DNA of 64,000 bases from Membranipora membranacea (GCA_914767715.1 OU612068.1:26474001-26538000); one strand, 5' to 3'. Numbered from the stretch's first letter, positions 37,907-49,765 are shown. Program-made: numbers and translations. Notes: generated from the letters alone by a model not told the origin.

Positions 37907-38736
37907 GTTGTGACTCATTACCATGCTTCTAAGAAGCAATGGAATATTATTGATACCAAATAGCTGATATATTCACAAACAGTTTCCAGTAACTAATGAT
38001 TTAATATTGTTTGCTTTATTTTTTCTCCTTTGGCTTTGTAATTAAAAGTTTAAGTTTTGTACAAAAGTATACATTTTATTTTTGAATTATTTGGAATTTA
38101 TTATTATCAGTTGACTGACAGTCCGTTTTTATCTACAGTAAAGTACCGATGTATTACATTTCTTAGGAGACTGAGAAACCACATTTGGTTTTGGGCCGTA
38201 AATAGCGCATAGCTTATATATACTTAGCGCAAGTTATAAAGGTGCATCAAAAAACTAACTGCCCGTTCTGTTTCATTCATATTTTTGCCACAATCACTAT
38301 AAATTGTTACATTTTCATCTCATTTCTAATCTCAAAAATTGTATTTTGCCTTGCATTTGTTTTCACCGTTTTACATGGTGATACCTATGTATTATTTCTC
38401 TCTTAGGAGACTGTGAAACTGTGTTTTTGTGTTGTAAATAGTTAAAATTCTAATTGCCCATTCTGTCTCATTTATATTTTTGCCACAGCCATTGTAAATT
38501 TTTGCATTGTCACCCCATTTCGAAAAGAATTCTATTTTGTCCACCAATAGCTTTCGTTGTAGTATTTACTTACTTGTAGATTGATCGCCTCTTCTGGTGA
38601 AGGTTCCAGCGATGTGTCAGGCTCGTGTAAGTTAAACGTTCCGAGTCATCAACCATTTGTCATCGTACCATCGCTGCTGGAACCTTAAACTGCCACCGGT
38701 GGAACTACAAGTAGTGAGCAATCGCAACAAAGATTA
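37907..38736. repeat. Imperfect ~240 bp tandem repeat at the right end of unit 1
   Basis: Blocks starting taggagactg at about 38165 and 38405 share the order: gtaaatag, attctgt.tcatt, atatttttgccaca, then a T-rich tail. The unit 2 counterpart lies at about 51062-51480. Confidence 0.5.
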
Positions 38737-38820
38737 GCCAATGCACTGTGAACTCGATTGTTAAACATGGTCAGACATTCTTGAACTGGTGAATTCTATA
38801 GCTAGCTAATGAGGGTGATC

Positions 38821-39430
38821 ACCCAAAAGGCCACTGCCATAAGCCACTGGCCGTAAAGCCACTGGCCAAAAGGCCACTGACTTTAAGGTTACTGGCCAAA
38901 AGACCACTGACTTTAAGGTTACTGGCCGAAAGGCATCTGCTCATAAGGCCACTGGTCATAAGGCCACTGGCCAAAAAGCCACTGGTCATAAAGCATATAT
39001 CAATAATAATATCAGTAATATTTATGAAATTTCTCACCAGAAATAAAATCATATATTTTTATGGTGTTTAGCATGTTTTTATAAATGTATAGCGAATTTA
39101 AGTCAATGATCAGGTTGAGTTTGTTGGTCTTCACTAAAAAAAAACATTCGATGGATACACAGATAGATTTCTGTAGAGGCTTGTATTGTTCACAAGTGTT
39201 TAGTTTTTGATTAGTATCAGATCCGATAAAACTATGTGATAATCATTTGGCCAGTGGCTTTATGACAAGTGGCTTTTTGGCAGTGGCCTTTTGGCAGTGG
39301 CCTTTTGGCAGTGGCCTTTTGGCAGTGGCCTTTTGGCAGTGGCCTTTTGGCAGTGGCCTTTTGGCAGTGGCCTTTTGGCAGTGGCCTTTTGGCAGTGGCC
39401 TTTTGACCCGAAATCAAAATTTACTCACCC
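38821..39430. mobile_element. Minisatellite-tipped inverted-repeat element, unit 2 copy
   Basis: Same element as at 23815-24325. The left arm (38821-38990) has extra ggccactgactttaaggttact blocks and the right arm is greatly expanded (see the separate array). Confidence 0.5.
39279..39404. repeat. 14-bp minisatellite, nine perfect copies
   Basis: GGCAGTGGCCTTTT repeated nine times without interruption. Unit 1 has no array at the equivalent place (24276-24306), so the growth happened after the duplication. Confidence 0.95.
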
Positions 39431-40600
39431 TCCTTACTTTATATAAGCCCCCACCATAGCTAGCCAAAATTGGTGTTAGCTAAAATTAAGTCACTTTGAA
39501 CAAGTCAAACACAACTCTAATAGCTAATATTGAAGGTATACAGATCCTCACAGTAATGGCGATTCGATTTGTCTTTCAACTGAGATTCATCTGGTGTCGA
39601 GAATCTATCCTTTTCCAAGCTCGTCAATTCTTAGTTGCTAATCTTGGTCAATTCTTATCAAATCACCAAAAGGAGACTCATCGGTCAAGCTGTGAATCAT
39701 GTATATGTAGTGTGGAGATAAGCAGCTCTATTCTCTGTTAAACAGGAAACATATCAGCACATATAAAATATCAGTGGTGACACATTTAGGGTCACTGTAT
39801 CCTCATAATCATGAGTTTTGCTGGCTGGAATGACACCCGATGACTTGAGCAAGTTGCTTGTTGTTTATCTGTAATTTATCAGACGGGGATACCCAACTCA
39901 TGATGTGTGTGATGATTATTCAAGTATTGCAGCAGGTTTCTTGGTATCTTTGTTACAGTTCATTACATTCCAATGCAAAACTGACTAATTTTTAAGCAGC
40001 AGGTTTTACATTTCTTATGAGTTTAACACTACACAATTGTGAATCAACCAGTCCTGGCTTAACAAATTGGGGAAGCATCCCTATTGGTGATCAGCCATCC
40101 AGGTATATTTATGAATGAATTATAATTGTCAATTGTAAGGTCAGCTAAAAATTTATGTGGGAAGAATTTGCATAACCTATGGGCTATTGGTGAGCTGATA
40201 TAGTGTTGACAAGCCATAGCTTAGCCACAAAATATCCAATAACAGATATTTGAGACCTCAAACTAATATTGTCTTAGAGTCAAAGATAAGACTTGCGGTT
40301 AGCCATCATCCCAGTTTGCCTTAGGTTTCTGGACTTATTCAGCCTTCAACCCCATGATGTCTTGGTTGTCTCAACTGCATGGCTTATTTTGGAGGTCAAA
40401 TGCTCTACAATAAAGCTGTCAAGAGTTAGTTTATAATTATTAGATAAAAACTTACCTCCAAAAAAATTGTGTCACAACTATACACCATCAGCATGATTCA
40501 ACCAAATACTAACAACCTTCTACTTGCACATTTTATTATCCAATTATTTTTGCACTGGCAGGTATACATGATTCCAGTATCCATTTTATTTTTGTTCCAG

Positions 40601-41673
40601 GTTCAGCACAATGCCGTAAATCAGGGTAGGTGTGGAGTGTGCCGTGAAGAATATTCAAATCCAAACAAGAGATTTGAACCAGGTCCAGCAAACAAGTATG
40701 CTACAGGAGTTATCGTCGGGAATTACAGCCAGGGCGATACAAGTATGTGTAACAACTTAAATCACTCATCACAAAGTAGTCCTGAGCCAAGACGTGACAT
40801 GTACCAACTGTATCCTACAGTGGAGATATAGAACAGGTAAGGCAACTCCTGAGATATCTTATTTTACTAATCTATTACATTGGAAATCCAAAAAGCACAT
40901 GTCAAAGGTCAAGTGTTAGAGGTAACAATAAAAATTATAATGATCAACATATAAAAAATTTCATGTTTATGGAGGTAACCTATAAAACCAATCAAAAATG
41001 TAAGAAACTGAAAGATACTTGTTTCACTGTGTTCAAAAGCCCTGAGCAGATAAAACAATATAATATGGTTGGGTCACTGAGATCGGCCACCTTCTAACTG
41101 TCTAATGTTCAGAGCACTCCTGGTGAAATGTTGATTGATGAGCAATTGCTAATCATTCCATTTACTATTTTAACAGGTAACAACTGGGGATGTGAGGATG
41201 ATGACTGTGGATCAGGAAAAGGACCACAAAAAGAGTTCTGGGGCTGTTCTGACATTTCTATCAGCACCAGAGACGGAGGACCACCAACGGAACCCACCAC
41301 CAAACCAACAACACAAAAACCGACCACTCAAATTAACAATACGCCATCAACACAGAAACCAACAACACAACAAGCAACGACACCGCAACCAACAGCACAG
41401 AAACCCGTAACTACACCACATGACACCACTAAAACAACCACTCCACCTGTCCCTACCAACACAACAAGGCCACCAGGACAGAAAATCTGTATGGCTTATG
41501 GTGCGTATGAGAGAGTTGTAGGAATGGATATGTGGTGTATGAGAAACTGCAATCACATACGGGCGTTCTGTCCTGAATCCCACTGTATATGTCTGAATAA
41601 GTTAGTAATTACATTTTTAGTTGTTTTTAGTCTTTTTCTTGCCATGAACCAGGTGTCCTTGATTTTCCATTGA
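40601..41673 (+). pseudogene. AA15 pseudogene B' (exons 1, 2 and 4 lost)
   Basis: Remains of a gene B copy: exon 3 (40601-40742), the 3' two-thirds of exon 5 (about 40771-40836) and exon 6 (41177-41673). One deletion relative to unit 1 removes promoter, signal peptide and exon 2 with the N-terminal His. A second joins intron 3 (ctcatc) straight to mid exon 5 (acaaagtag), removing exon 4 with the second His. In exon 3 GVCGEE has become GVCREE. In exon 6 the stop is lost (aat tag to aat aag) and the frame runs 23 codons further. The Thr/Gln linker is shorter than in B. The gene cannot make an oxygenase. The six-Cys tail alone is still open, so whether it is transcribed from elsewhere is unknown. 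Confidence 0.88.
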
Positions 41674-42930
41674 ACCTGAAAAAAGGTTGGCCAGGATCAG
41701 AAATATAGGAAGCTTGTTGAGAATTTCTGCGACTTTCTGTATATTGACATTCACTGATCGGCTTTATGCAGAATTCAACAGAATAGTGGACCTGATATAA
41801 GGACACTTTTGCAATACACTTGTCCAAATTGTACCGCCTATATACCGCTACAAATGTCTACATGTTTTTTTTTGCTTCTGATCATCTATCTCAAACTGAA
41901 GCCAGCAATCCCATTATCTCACTAAGGAATTTCTTTCTATCTTGAGACGATTTTATAATATTTAATTTTTTTGTTCTACTAGCATTTATTTTCGTAGAGA
42001 AATAAAATTTACAATGTTTATCATCAATTTCTTCATCATCGGTAAGACATTACGGTCTAGTAAATTCTAGGAACAGGAATGAGTGAGAGATCAGTTCACT
42101 CAAATTAATTTTTTCATGGCGTTATGCTTATAAAACATAACTTTCAGCTAATCGTCAAATAGCACTAGGTATTATGTGACCTTGGTCCTTGATCCTGTAA
42201 TGCTTCAATGAGGTATGGCTACCAAACATCCAGAATAGAATAGTAGTTCATTTAAGCTGTTAGAAATCACATATTTCGGAGAGCTTTATCAACATAGACC
42301 CTCCCCTGTTATACCTGAATTGTTGCCTCAGTGCGTCATTGGCAAGATAAACCTACCAAGATTGTACCATAATTGTGAAATTATGTACATATTGATCCCT
42401 CCCTAGTTAAGTTGTTTATCTTTACGATGCCTCATGACGTTAACAATCGTGAGTAAATTCGGTATTCAAGATTGCAGTTCAATAAATATGCCTACATCTA
42501 CATGGCCTTGGAAGCATATACCATGCTTTTGAACACTGCACATGCATGGAAGAATAGAGCGTAAGTTCTCACGGTGAAAACCACAGACTAAGATTGGCGT
42601 AAGGAAATTCACCACTAATAATCAACCAACCAATGAATCGAACATCAGAATTAAATGATAACAGACACTATGATAAACTTTCGACCTTTGTCTTATTGGC
42701 ACTCTTGCAAACGAAACGCAAATATTAGTGGTGTTATCTTCAATACTTAAAACTCTCCAGCTATTACGATTGGTATGTATTTATATATATATATATATCT
42801 AGACTTAAAACGAAGACTGATATTTACTTACACCGTAGGTAAATGGCCAAGATTTGGCTGATGGTATGAATAATGACCCGATGTCGTAGCATCACCAGGG
42901 GGATTTTGTTTGCACAATGAATCTAGATGT
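41674..42930. other. B'-C' intergenic region
   Basis: Close copy of the B-C spacer in unit 1, including the TA-rich microsatellite near 42772-42800. No gene is seen. Confidence 0.5.
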
Positions 42931-42953
42931 CTTACACAAGATTAAGATAAAAT
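42931..42953 (+). promoter_or_regulatory. Shared promoter block of gene C'
   Basis: Copy of the block upstream of gene C (29487-29509), about 93 bp before the ATG of C'. Confidence 0.5.
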
Positions 42954-43045
42954 GAAAGTGAAAGCATTATGTGGAATTCTGACTCTTATGAACCTTCCCC
43001 GCTGCCATTGTCGGACATTCGGGAGTAAAGGATCTAGCAGTGAAG

Positions 43046-46000
43046 ATGAATCACTTACTGCTCTCTGTATTAGCTGCTGCCTCTCTGACAGCTTCGGTCC
43101 AGGTATAGTAATTTATTATTAATTAATATTATTTATCCACGCAGGCAAGTTGTCAGAAACTTTCAATCATTAAACCGTATATTATGTCTGAAAATGTAAA
43201 TGCTTATGTTGTAATGTTCCATCACATAAACAGTTGAGAGTGTTTTCCTAGTTGCTCTGAGGCACCAGAGCACAAATAGTTCAATGGATCTAGGAGTTCC
43301 CTCCTGACTATCCTTTTGGTTTTCAAATAAATTCTCAACAAATTATCATCATTTACACTGCTTGCCAGGTCACACTCACAGATGATATAAACGCATGAAA
43401 CTATTAGCAGGTTTAGTGCATCATATCGATCAAGTTAGTTTTATATTGTGCATGAGTTATCTTCACTTGTACAAAGAGTGAACAAATCAAGATAATTTTT
43501 TGCAGCATTTTTGGGTGAACAGATACAACATACAGTGGTGCGCGTACCACTGCACAACACACAGGTCTTCAGCTAGAAACCATGAGTCAAACGCTGTTTC
43601 GAGGCCTTCTCTAGTACAACCTCCTCATGGCCGGCCCCAGCAGCATGAAGCCACCCCTGTGTGTTTCTGAGCATCTCAATCAATCTCATCGATCCCTCAG
43701 TGCATTTTGTCAGTTTCGGTGGTTTGACATAATTGGTGTGTTTACGCTGTTGCGCAACCAGGGAGGCTGCCAACTCTTCATTGTTTCAGTGCAACAATGT
43801 TCGCCCCATCACTCTCATGCTTATACTCTAAGCCAAACCAGTGCAGGGAGGTTTGCTTTCCATCAACTCATCGGCGCAAAGTCGCTATCGTCAAGGCACC
43901 CGCCCCTCGTGCCACTCGTTCACTACTCAAATTCACCACATTGAGCATAGTACAACTCATACACAAGTCAGAGAGATGACTTGTTTGCGCTACAGCCAGT
44001 GGGCTGACTGTGATTTCCTGTCTCGCTCTGCCTGCCTTTTATGCGAGGGCCAAGCTTTTAATCCTATTTTTGTAAAACCTTAGATCTAACTCAGACTCAC
44101 TTTGATTTTCACTCTGCAGAGATTAAACTACTTTAATTTGAGTATTAAAGGCATAATCTTGCTTAGCCTTCTACCCCAAGCAATTTGCTTATCATCACTT
44201 AATCCCCTCATTCTAATCCTTACAAGGATTATAACAAAAGGAATTAAATGCTGGCCAACTCCACAAAACAAAGTGAGTGTGTTAAACCCCAGCTTACAAG
44301 TAATAGGATTACTTAGCTTTTGTCTTCACACAGTGCTGTTGCCATATCCATGCAGATGCGCTTTCTGCCTCATGTACTATGCTTTTTGTGGCTTGTTTGA
44401 GTGCTCTTCCTGAAAGCCCAACTCTGGTCAGAAATTTGGTAGCTGATCTAGCCATGAATCCACGACAGCCAACTTCCACTGCGAATAATTCGCAATTCCA
44501 ACCTTTGTCTTGGCATTGTGTGACCAGATCTTCGTATCTTGTCAGTTTTCTCTCATGCGCATATGAGAGATTTTCTTCCCAAGGCACCGTCAATTCCATC
44601 AGTATTAGTGCTTTTTCTTTGTCAGACCAAACAATTAAGTCTGGTCTTTGGTTCGTGATCACAATATGCTGTGGCATGCTGAGCTGCTCTGTGAGGTCGC
44701 ATCTCACCTGCCATTCTCCGCTGTTCATCAATCCCTTTTTGCGCAAAATCTTTTCACGCGCTTCACCACCAGCATTAGCATATTCACACTTCTCCGTGAC
44801 ATATTTACACATAATACATAGAAACACTAACACTATGTGTTGTTTTTAATTCAGGGACATGGCTATCTGATAACACCACCACAAAGAAACTCCGCATGGA
44901 GGGCTGGATTCAACACACCTGAAGACAGCAATGATATGGCTGGATTTTGTGGAGGTGCTCAGGTGAGGAAACTAAAATATTTTTCAAAGCTCCAACTGAA
45001 ACTGAGGTGTCTAAAAAGTTATTCACTGGGTTAACCTCAAACTACCATGACCTTCACCTCAAAACACACAAATTTTCGATTTGTTGAACCGATATACCAC
45101 ATATATTATCTTCGATCAAATGTCTTACTCATGGCAACGAAATCATTTTTTCCCCACAAAAGGTACCTTGGTCACAATTGCTTACATTCCTGCTATCATG
45201 TCATGGACATCAGATACCACAAGCTCTTAAGATTGCTGTAATCCTTCTTTTGCAGACTCAGCATGGCCCAAAGAACCATGGAAGATGTGGAGTGTGTGGT
45301 GAGGAATACTCAGATCCAAACAAGAGATTAGAGCCAGGACCGGCTAACAAGTACGCTACAGGACTGATCACTGCTAATTATCAACAGGGAGAAACAAGTA
45401 CGTATCTACACGTTAAACTTTGACACAATTTACTGATAAGTTTGAAATATTATAATGTGGTAAGCTTACATCTGTAAGTGTTGCCCATACACAGTATTTT
45501 GGCAAAATTGAACCCATGGCAATCATTAAATTAGCAGAAAGCAGTTAATTGCAATATGTGATATAATTTTGTGTATTTTGTCTCCAGTTGATGTCTCGGT
45601 GGTGCTGACCGCATTTCACAAGGGATATTATGAGTTCCGTCTTTGTGAGAATGATGTACCTCAGAAAGGAAGGGATGCAAGTATAGCTGTGACACAACAG
45701 TGCTTCGATCAGACCCTGCTCAAATCCCCATCCGGCGAAACAAAGTAAATTTAATAATCTTTTTAGCTCTTTTTTAGTTGCACTAAGTATTTTGAGAACC
45801 TCTGGCCCATCTCTTCTATCTATTCCGCTGCAGTCTACTAACTACCGGGCTCCATTGACGCCCCAGGTGTGCTCTGACCTGCCTGCAAACTGTGAGCAAC
45901 TTGGCGCCAAAGATGGCGACTGCGCCCTTAAGACACCCTTATTTCTCAGTCTTCGGACAGAGACAAACTTGCGATTTTGACCCACAATACTGAGGAGTCG

Positions 46001-47159
46001 AAATAACTTGCTCTGTCCTAACATCCTATGAGAATCCTAACACGATGGTCAGGAAGCAATCACAGCCCTCACCTACAAACTACACAAATCAACTCCTCTC
46101 GTCTTGCTCTTTGATATTATTGCATCCTCAACTATTATCTTGTTTTATTTGACAGGTTCACTGCTATCCCAGGCCAGTCTACACACAAAGTCGTACTAGA
46201 TTCTGATGTCTACTGTACTAACTGTGTACTACAGTGGAGATATAGATCAGGTAGGCTACACTTTAATTGTGTCCTTATCTCGTTTTATTCGGAAGTTTGG
46301 CTTGTCGAGCAAATCTGGGCCAATTGGTAGTTCTGAGTGCTGACATAAGCACAAAACTTTTCCCTCACTAAATCAGGCTGGTCCATTCAAATTACTTTTT
46401 TAAAAGAATATGTCTGTATATATTACCTTTTTATACTAAAATTAACAGCAATATTTGGAGAGGTTAATTCCGTTGGATGAGTTGTGGGTGTGAGGATGCA
46501 CAAGCATGATGCTTTAATTCATGTTCAATGATGTAACAACCATAAAATGTAATAACCTTTTACGTAATTATTTTATTCTTAAAGGAAACAACTGGGCATG
46601 CGAAGGAGAAGGAGATAAAAAAGTATGCGGAACTGGAGTTGGACCACAAGAAGAGTTCTGGGGATGTTCTGATGTTGCCATCGCACCATGGAGCAAGCCA
46701 ACAATTGCACCAAAGACTGAGGCTCCAACAACTGAGGCCCCAACAACTGAGGCCCCAACAACTGAGGCCCCAACAACAGAGGCCCAAACAACTGAGGCTC
46801 CTGCAACTGAAGCCCCAACAACAGAAGCACCCACAACTGAAGTTCCCACGACTGAAGTTCCCACAACTGAAGTTCCCACAACTGAAGCTCCCACAACTGA
46901 AGAGCCCACGACAGAGGCTCCTACAACAGCAGCACCTAAAACAGAAGCACCAACAACTGCTGCCCCAACTAGACCAAAACCCATCACTCAAGCCCCGACA
47001 AATCCACCTAGACCAATGCGCCCCAAACCTCAGAATAATGGAAGGAAAAGTTGCAAAGGAACAGGCATTTACGTAGGATTCCAGTATGATATTTACTGTG
47101 ACCAGAACTGCAATCACATCACGCCCTATTGCCCACCATCTGTCTGTACATGCAGATAA
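43046..47159 (+). CDS. Secreted AA15-like copper oxygenase with TEAP linker and six-Cys tail, gene C'
   Basis: Six exons: 43046-43102, 44855-44962, 45256-45397, 45588-45744, 46156-46250 and 46585-47159. They encode 377 aa. The duplicate of gene C is nearly identical through exon 5. The signal peptide (SLTASVQ then G) precedes His21; His113 and Phe211 are intact. Intron 1 is enlarged to about 1.75 kb by a retroelement fragment, and intron 2 lacks the foldback element of unit 1. The linker has more TTEAP units than gene C. Past about 46880 it differs from C, ending RPKPITQAPTNPPRPMRPKP and then CKGTGIYVGFQYDIYC, NCNH, YCPPSVCTC. The frame is fully open, so C' looks functional unless the intron insertion disturbs splicing. 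Confidence 0.88.
43520..44810 (-). mobile_element. Retroelement 3' fragment inserted in gene C' intron 1
   Basis: Absent from the same intron in unit 1, where gggtga is followed directly by aaataatac. On the minus strand an ORF (entering at about 44810, stop at 44309) shows C-terminal retrotransposon polyprotein features: QRPDLIVW, LMELTVPWEENLSYAHERK, RYEDLVTQCQDKGW, EVGCRGFMARS and LGLSGR-type VGLSGRALKQATKS. From memory this is a common ending of animal non-LTR reverse-transcriptase polyproteins. The RPDL...ELTVPWE core may be a restriction-like nuclease fold. About 0.8 kb of sequence after the stop (to 43520) would be the 3' region. The reverse transcriptase itself is missing, consistent with a 5'-truncated insertion. 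No clear target-site duplication was found. Confidence 0.7.
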
Positions 47160-48448
47160 AACTGACTTCATCATGAATCTATGACTTAGCACCAGATATA
47201 GTGATATTTGAAATTATTAAACTACTTTTTTTCATCATGCTTAAATTTTTACATTAAAAAAGTTTATTTTTTTTCAATTATGTACCCGAGGGTGCTGGGT
47301 GCAGGAATGCTCCCCGAGGACTTTTGCTGCAGTAGCAATTAGCCTTGACTAACATATGTTACGTGGCGTGGTTACCATAACACAGGATGACAATAAACAC
47401 CATTTGATACCTCATTCTATAAATATAGCTGCTGATGTTCAAGCAAGTGAACGACATGTTGATTGATAACTGAGCTTTCACCATCCCAACAGCGAAAATC
47501 ATCATAAATATTGTGATATGAAAATGGTCTACTCTGTAACTATACATAGATACTCCTGGAAAACAATATAACACCTGGATAACGAGGTGTATTTTTGACC
47601 AAACATATACATTCCACTAGGTTGTATTGTTTGACTGCCATCCTAGCCTTGTCATGCGACTCAAACGTAGCCGCGTGTCAAGGCTATTTGCCATCCAATG
47701 TCCTAGTCCTAGTTCAAGCTTGAAAGTCTACCTTTTGTTCCCTGGATATTAAGTATTAAAACATATGTTTGTGAGTCTTCAAGAATAGAAGATCAGATTG
47801 AAAAAAATCAATCAAGAGGTTCAACTCCCCGTATCAACTTCTTTTGCATAATTGGTTCAGTAATGGTGTAAAATATTTAGATACTTTCTCATTATGCAAT
47901 CACATCAAATCCCATCTTAATACGTCATTGGAAAGATAGGCACCCCAATAATTATACAGTCCCCAGTTGTTTATCTTTACGACACTTTAAGATATTATTA
48001 TTTATGTGTGGACCTTGGCTGGTTAGCTTATACCAGGCTTTTGAACGTAGCATGTGCAAGGTTGCAAAGAGTCTAAGTGCATGCCATGCAAACAGTAGAC
48101 TTAAACGGGTTTAAGAAAATTACCACATACAATTGGACCCACGTTTGTTTTGCAACGTGCCCAGGTCTTCCCGAGTTGCTTTATGCAAAGCTCTGTTTGA
48201 TTAATATAATATAATCAATCAATGAATGAATGATAACAGACTCAGTGATAAAAGCCTCTGACTTTTAGCAATCTCCTTACCAAACGTTAGTGGGGTCTCT
48301 TGATACCTGAAATTTTAGATTATTGCAGAATTTTTATTTATTTCCACTCACAGCTTGCATAAATTTACGAGATTTGATCGATGGCACGGAATAATGACCA
48401 GATGAAGCGTCACCAGAGATGAATTGTTTGTACAGAGAAATTTCATAT
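47160..48448. other. C'-D' intergenic region
   Basis: 47880-48047 resembles, in diverged form, the region upstream of gene C (28890-29105), including tttatctttacga and an accttgg...aggcttttgaac stretch. This spacer therefore looks like the ancestral upstream region of the D-type gene. A short hairpin (tagccttgtcatgcg...cgtgtcaaggcta) is at about 47646-47690. Confidence 0.45.
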
Positions 48449-48471
48449 CTTACACAAGATTAAGATAAAAT
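48449..48471 (+). promoter_or_regulatory. Shared promoter block of gene D'
   Basis: Same block as upstream of C, D and C', about 92 bp before the ATG. Confidence 0.5.
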
Positions 48472-48562
48472 TGAAGTCAAAGTACAATGTGAAATTCTGC
48501 CTCTTAAATACCTTCCCCACAGAGATTGTCATCATTCGAGGTTGAAGAGTCTAGAAGAGAAG

Positions 48563-49590
48563 ATGAACCGTTTATTGCTCGTTGTTGTAGCTGCTGCCAC
48601 TCTGGCAGCTTTGGTACAGGTAAGTTAAATAGGCTAATAAAATATTTTTATTTTCTAGATATTATAATTCCTCTGAATCTAGAATTTGTACAAAATTATT
48701 ATTATTAGGTCAAAATGTTAGAAATGAAAATGTAAATAACAAAAATTTTATTTCATTTCAAATTTTCTATAATAATGAAACTTCTTGTGGTTAACTTTTT
48801 GCACATAGTTGTAGGGAACCCCATGCTCAGATTATTATATGCCGGAAGAGTTATCGTCTCTTATAATAAGAGCGCACAATTCAGTGTGGTTTATTGAAGT
48901 TTATTGCATGAAAGTCAATTTTTTAAACACTCGTTTTTCATTTAGGGACAATCCACGATTGAAGATGTGATAACCACTGCTGGAGAAGTGACTACCAACG
49001 CTGAAGAAGTGACTAGCATCGCTGAAGCAGAGACTACAACAGCTGAGGTGGCCTCAACTGAAGAGCCTAAAACTGAGGCACCTGCAACTAAAGCGCCTGC
49101 AACTAAAGCGCCTGCAACTAAAGCGCCTGCAACTAAAGCGCCTGCAACTAAAGCGCCTGCAACTAAAGCACCCGAAACTGAAGCACCCAAGACTGAGGCA
49201 CCCAAAACTGAGGCACCCAAAACTGAAGCACCCAAGACTGAAGCTCTTAAAACAGAAGTGCCAACAACTGAAGAGCCCAAAACTAAAGCACCTGCGACTG
49301 CAGCGCCCAAAACCGATGCGCCATCAACTGAAGCGCCCATAACAGAAGCACCTGCAACAGAGGCTCCAACAACTGAAGCAGCCACAACTGCTGCTCCAAC
49401 TAGACCTGAACCTACAACTGATGCTCCAACAAACTCACCTAAACCAATGCGCAAGGATCGTCCAAAAAATAGAAAGAAAGTTTGCAAGGGAAGAGGCATT
49501 TACCAAGGGTTTCAGTATAATATTTACTGTAAACAGAACTGCAATCACGTCCCACCCTATTGCCCGCGATCAGTCTGTAAATGCAGATAA
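48563..49590 (+). CDS. Secreted TEAP-repeat protein with six-Cys module, AA15 domain absent, gene D'
   Basis: Two exons, 48563-48619 and 48946-49590, encode 233 aa. It duplicates gene D with an identical signal peptide and an identical C-terminal module (CKGRGIYQGFQYNIYC to CKCR). The pentapeptide array has changed: a run of six ATKAP units replaces parts of the KTEAP run in D, and the total is 5 residues longer. Small differences occur in the acidic stretch (TNAEEVTSIAE against TIAEEVTTIAE). An open frame kept in both copies, despite repeat turnover, argues that the secreted product is functional. AATAAA is at 49760-49765. Confidence 0.85.
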
Positions 49591-49765
49591 AACTGACTTC
49601 AACTCAAACTTTTTTACTAAAACCTCAGAAGCATTTATGTATTGCATGATTAAATTCAGTTGTAATATTTATGGTTAAATTTTCTTTTTCAAAAAAATCC
49701 AATTTTTTACAGTACTTTTACCCAATATTGATGCCTCGGTTGGCTATATTGGTACGTTAAATAAA

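Larger units (their letters stand above)
23725..38736. repeat. Segmental duplication, unit 1
   Basis: Head-to-tail duplication unit of about 15.0 kb beginning gccaatgcactgtgaactcg and ending caatcgcaacaaagatta. The same start recurs at 38737, immediately after the end of this unit. It holds AA15 genes B and C and the derived gene D. Sequence unique to this unit includes the TTAA foldback element (30477-31799) and a D-like 3' flank behind gene C. Only about one base of homology is visible at the junction, which suggests end-joining or replication slippage rather than recombination between long repeats. Confidence 0.93.

Noticed and set aside
38566-38640. Minus-strand exon-like stretch ending in a GTAAGT donor (TSLEPSPEEAINLQ), repeated at about 51497-51552 with only synonymous changes in its last 14 codons
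   Set aside because: Two stops lie a few codons upstream, no good acceptor is seen, and three silent differences are too few to prove selection.
43573-43773. Second ORF in the retroelement fragment (66 codons, minus strand)
   Set aside because: It lies after the polyprotein stop, in the presumed 3' region, and has no recognisable motif.
33116-49499. Long minus-strand ORFs of Val/Gly/Ala/Ser repeats opposite the linkers of C, D, C' and D' (for example 35829-36371 and 48942-49499)
   Set aside because: They are antisense readings of the ACT-GAA-GCN-CCN pentapeptide repeats, which happen to lack stops in that frame. They have no start context or splice support of their own.
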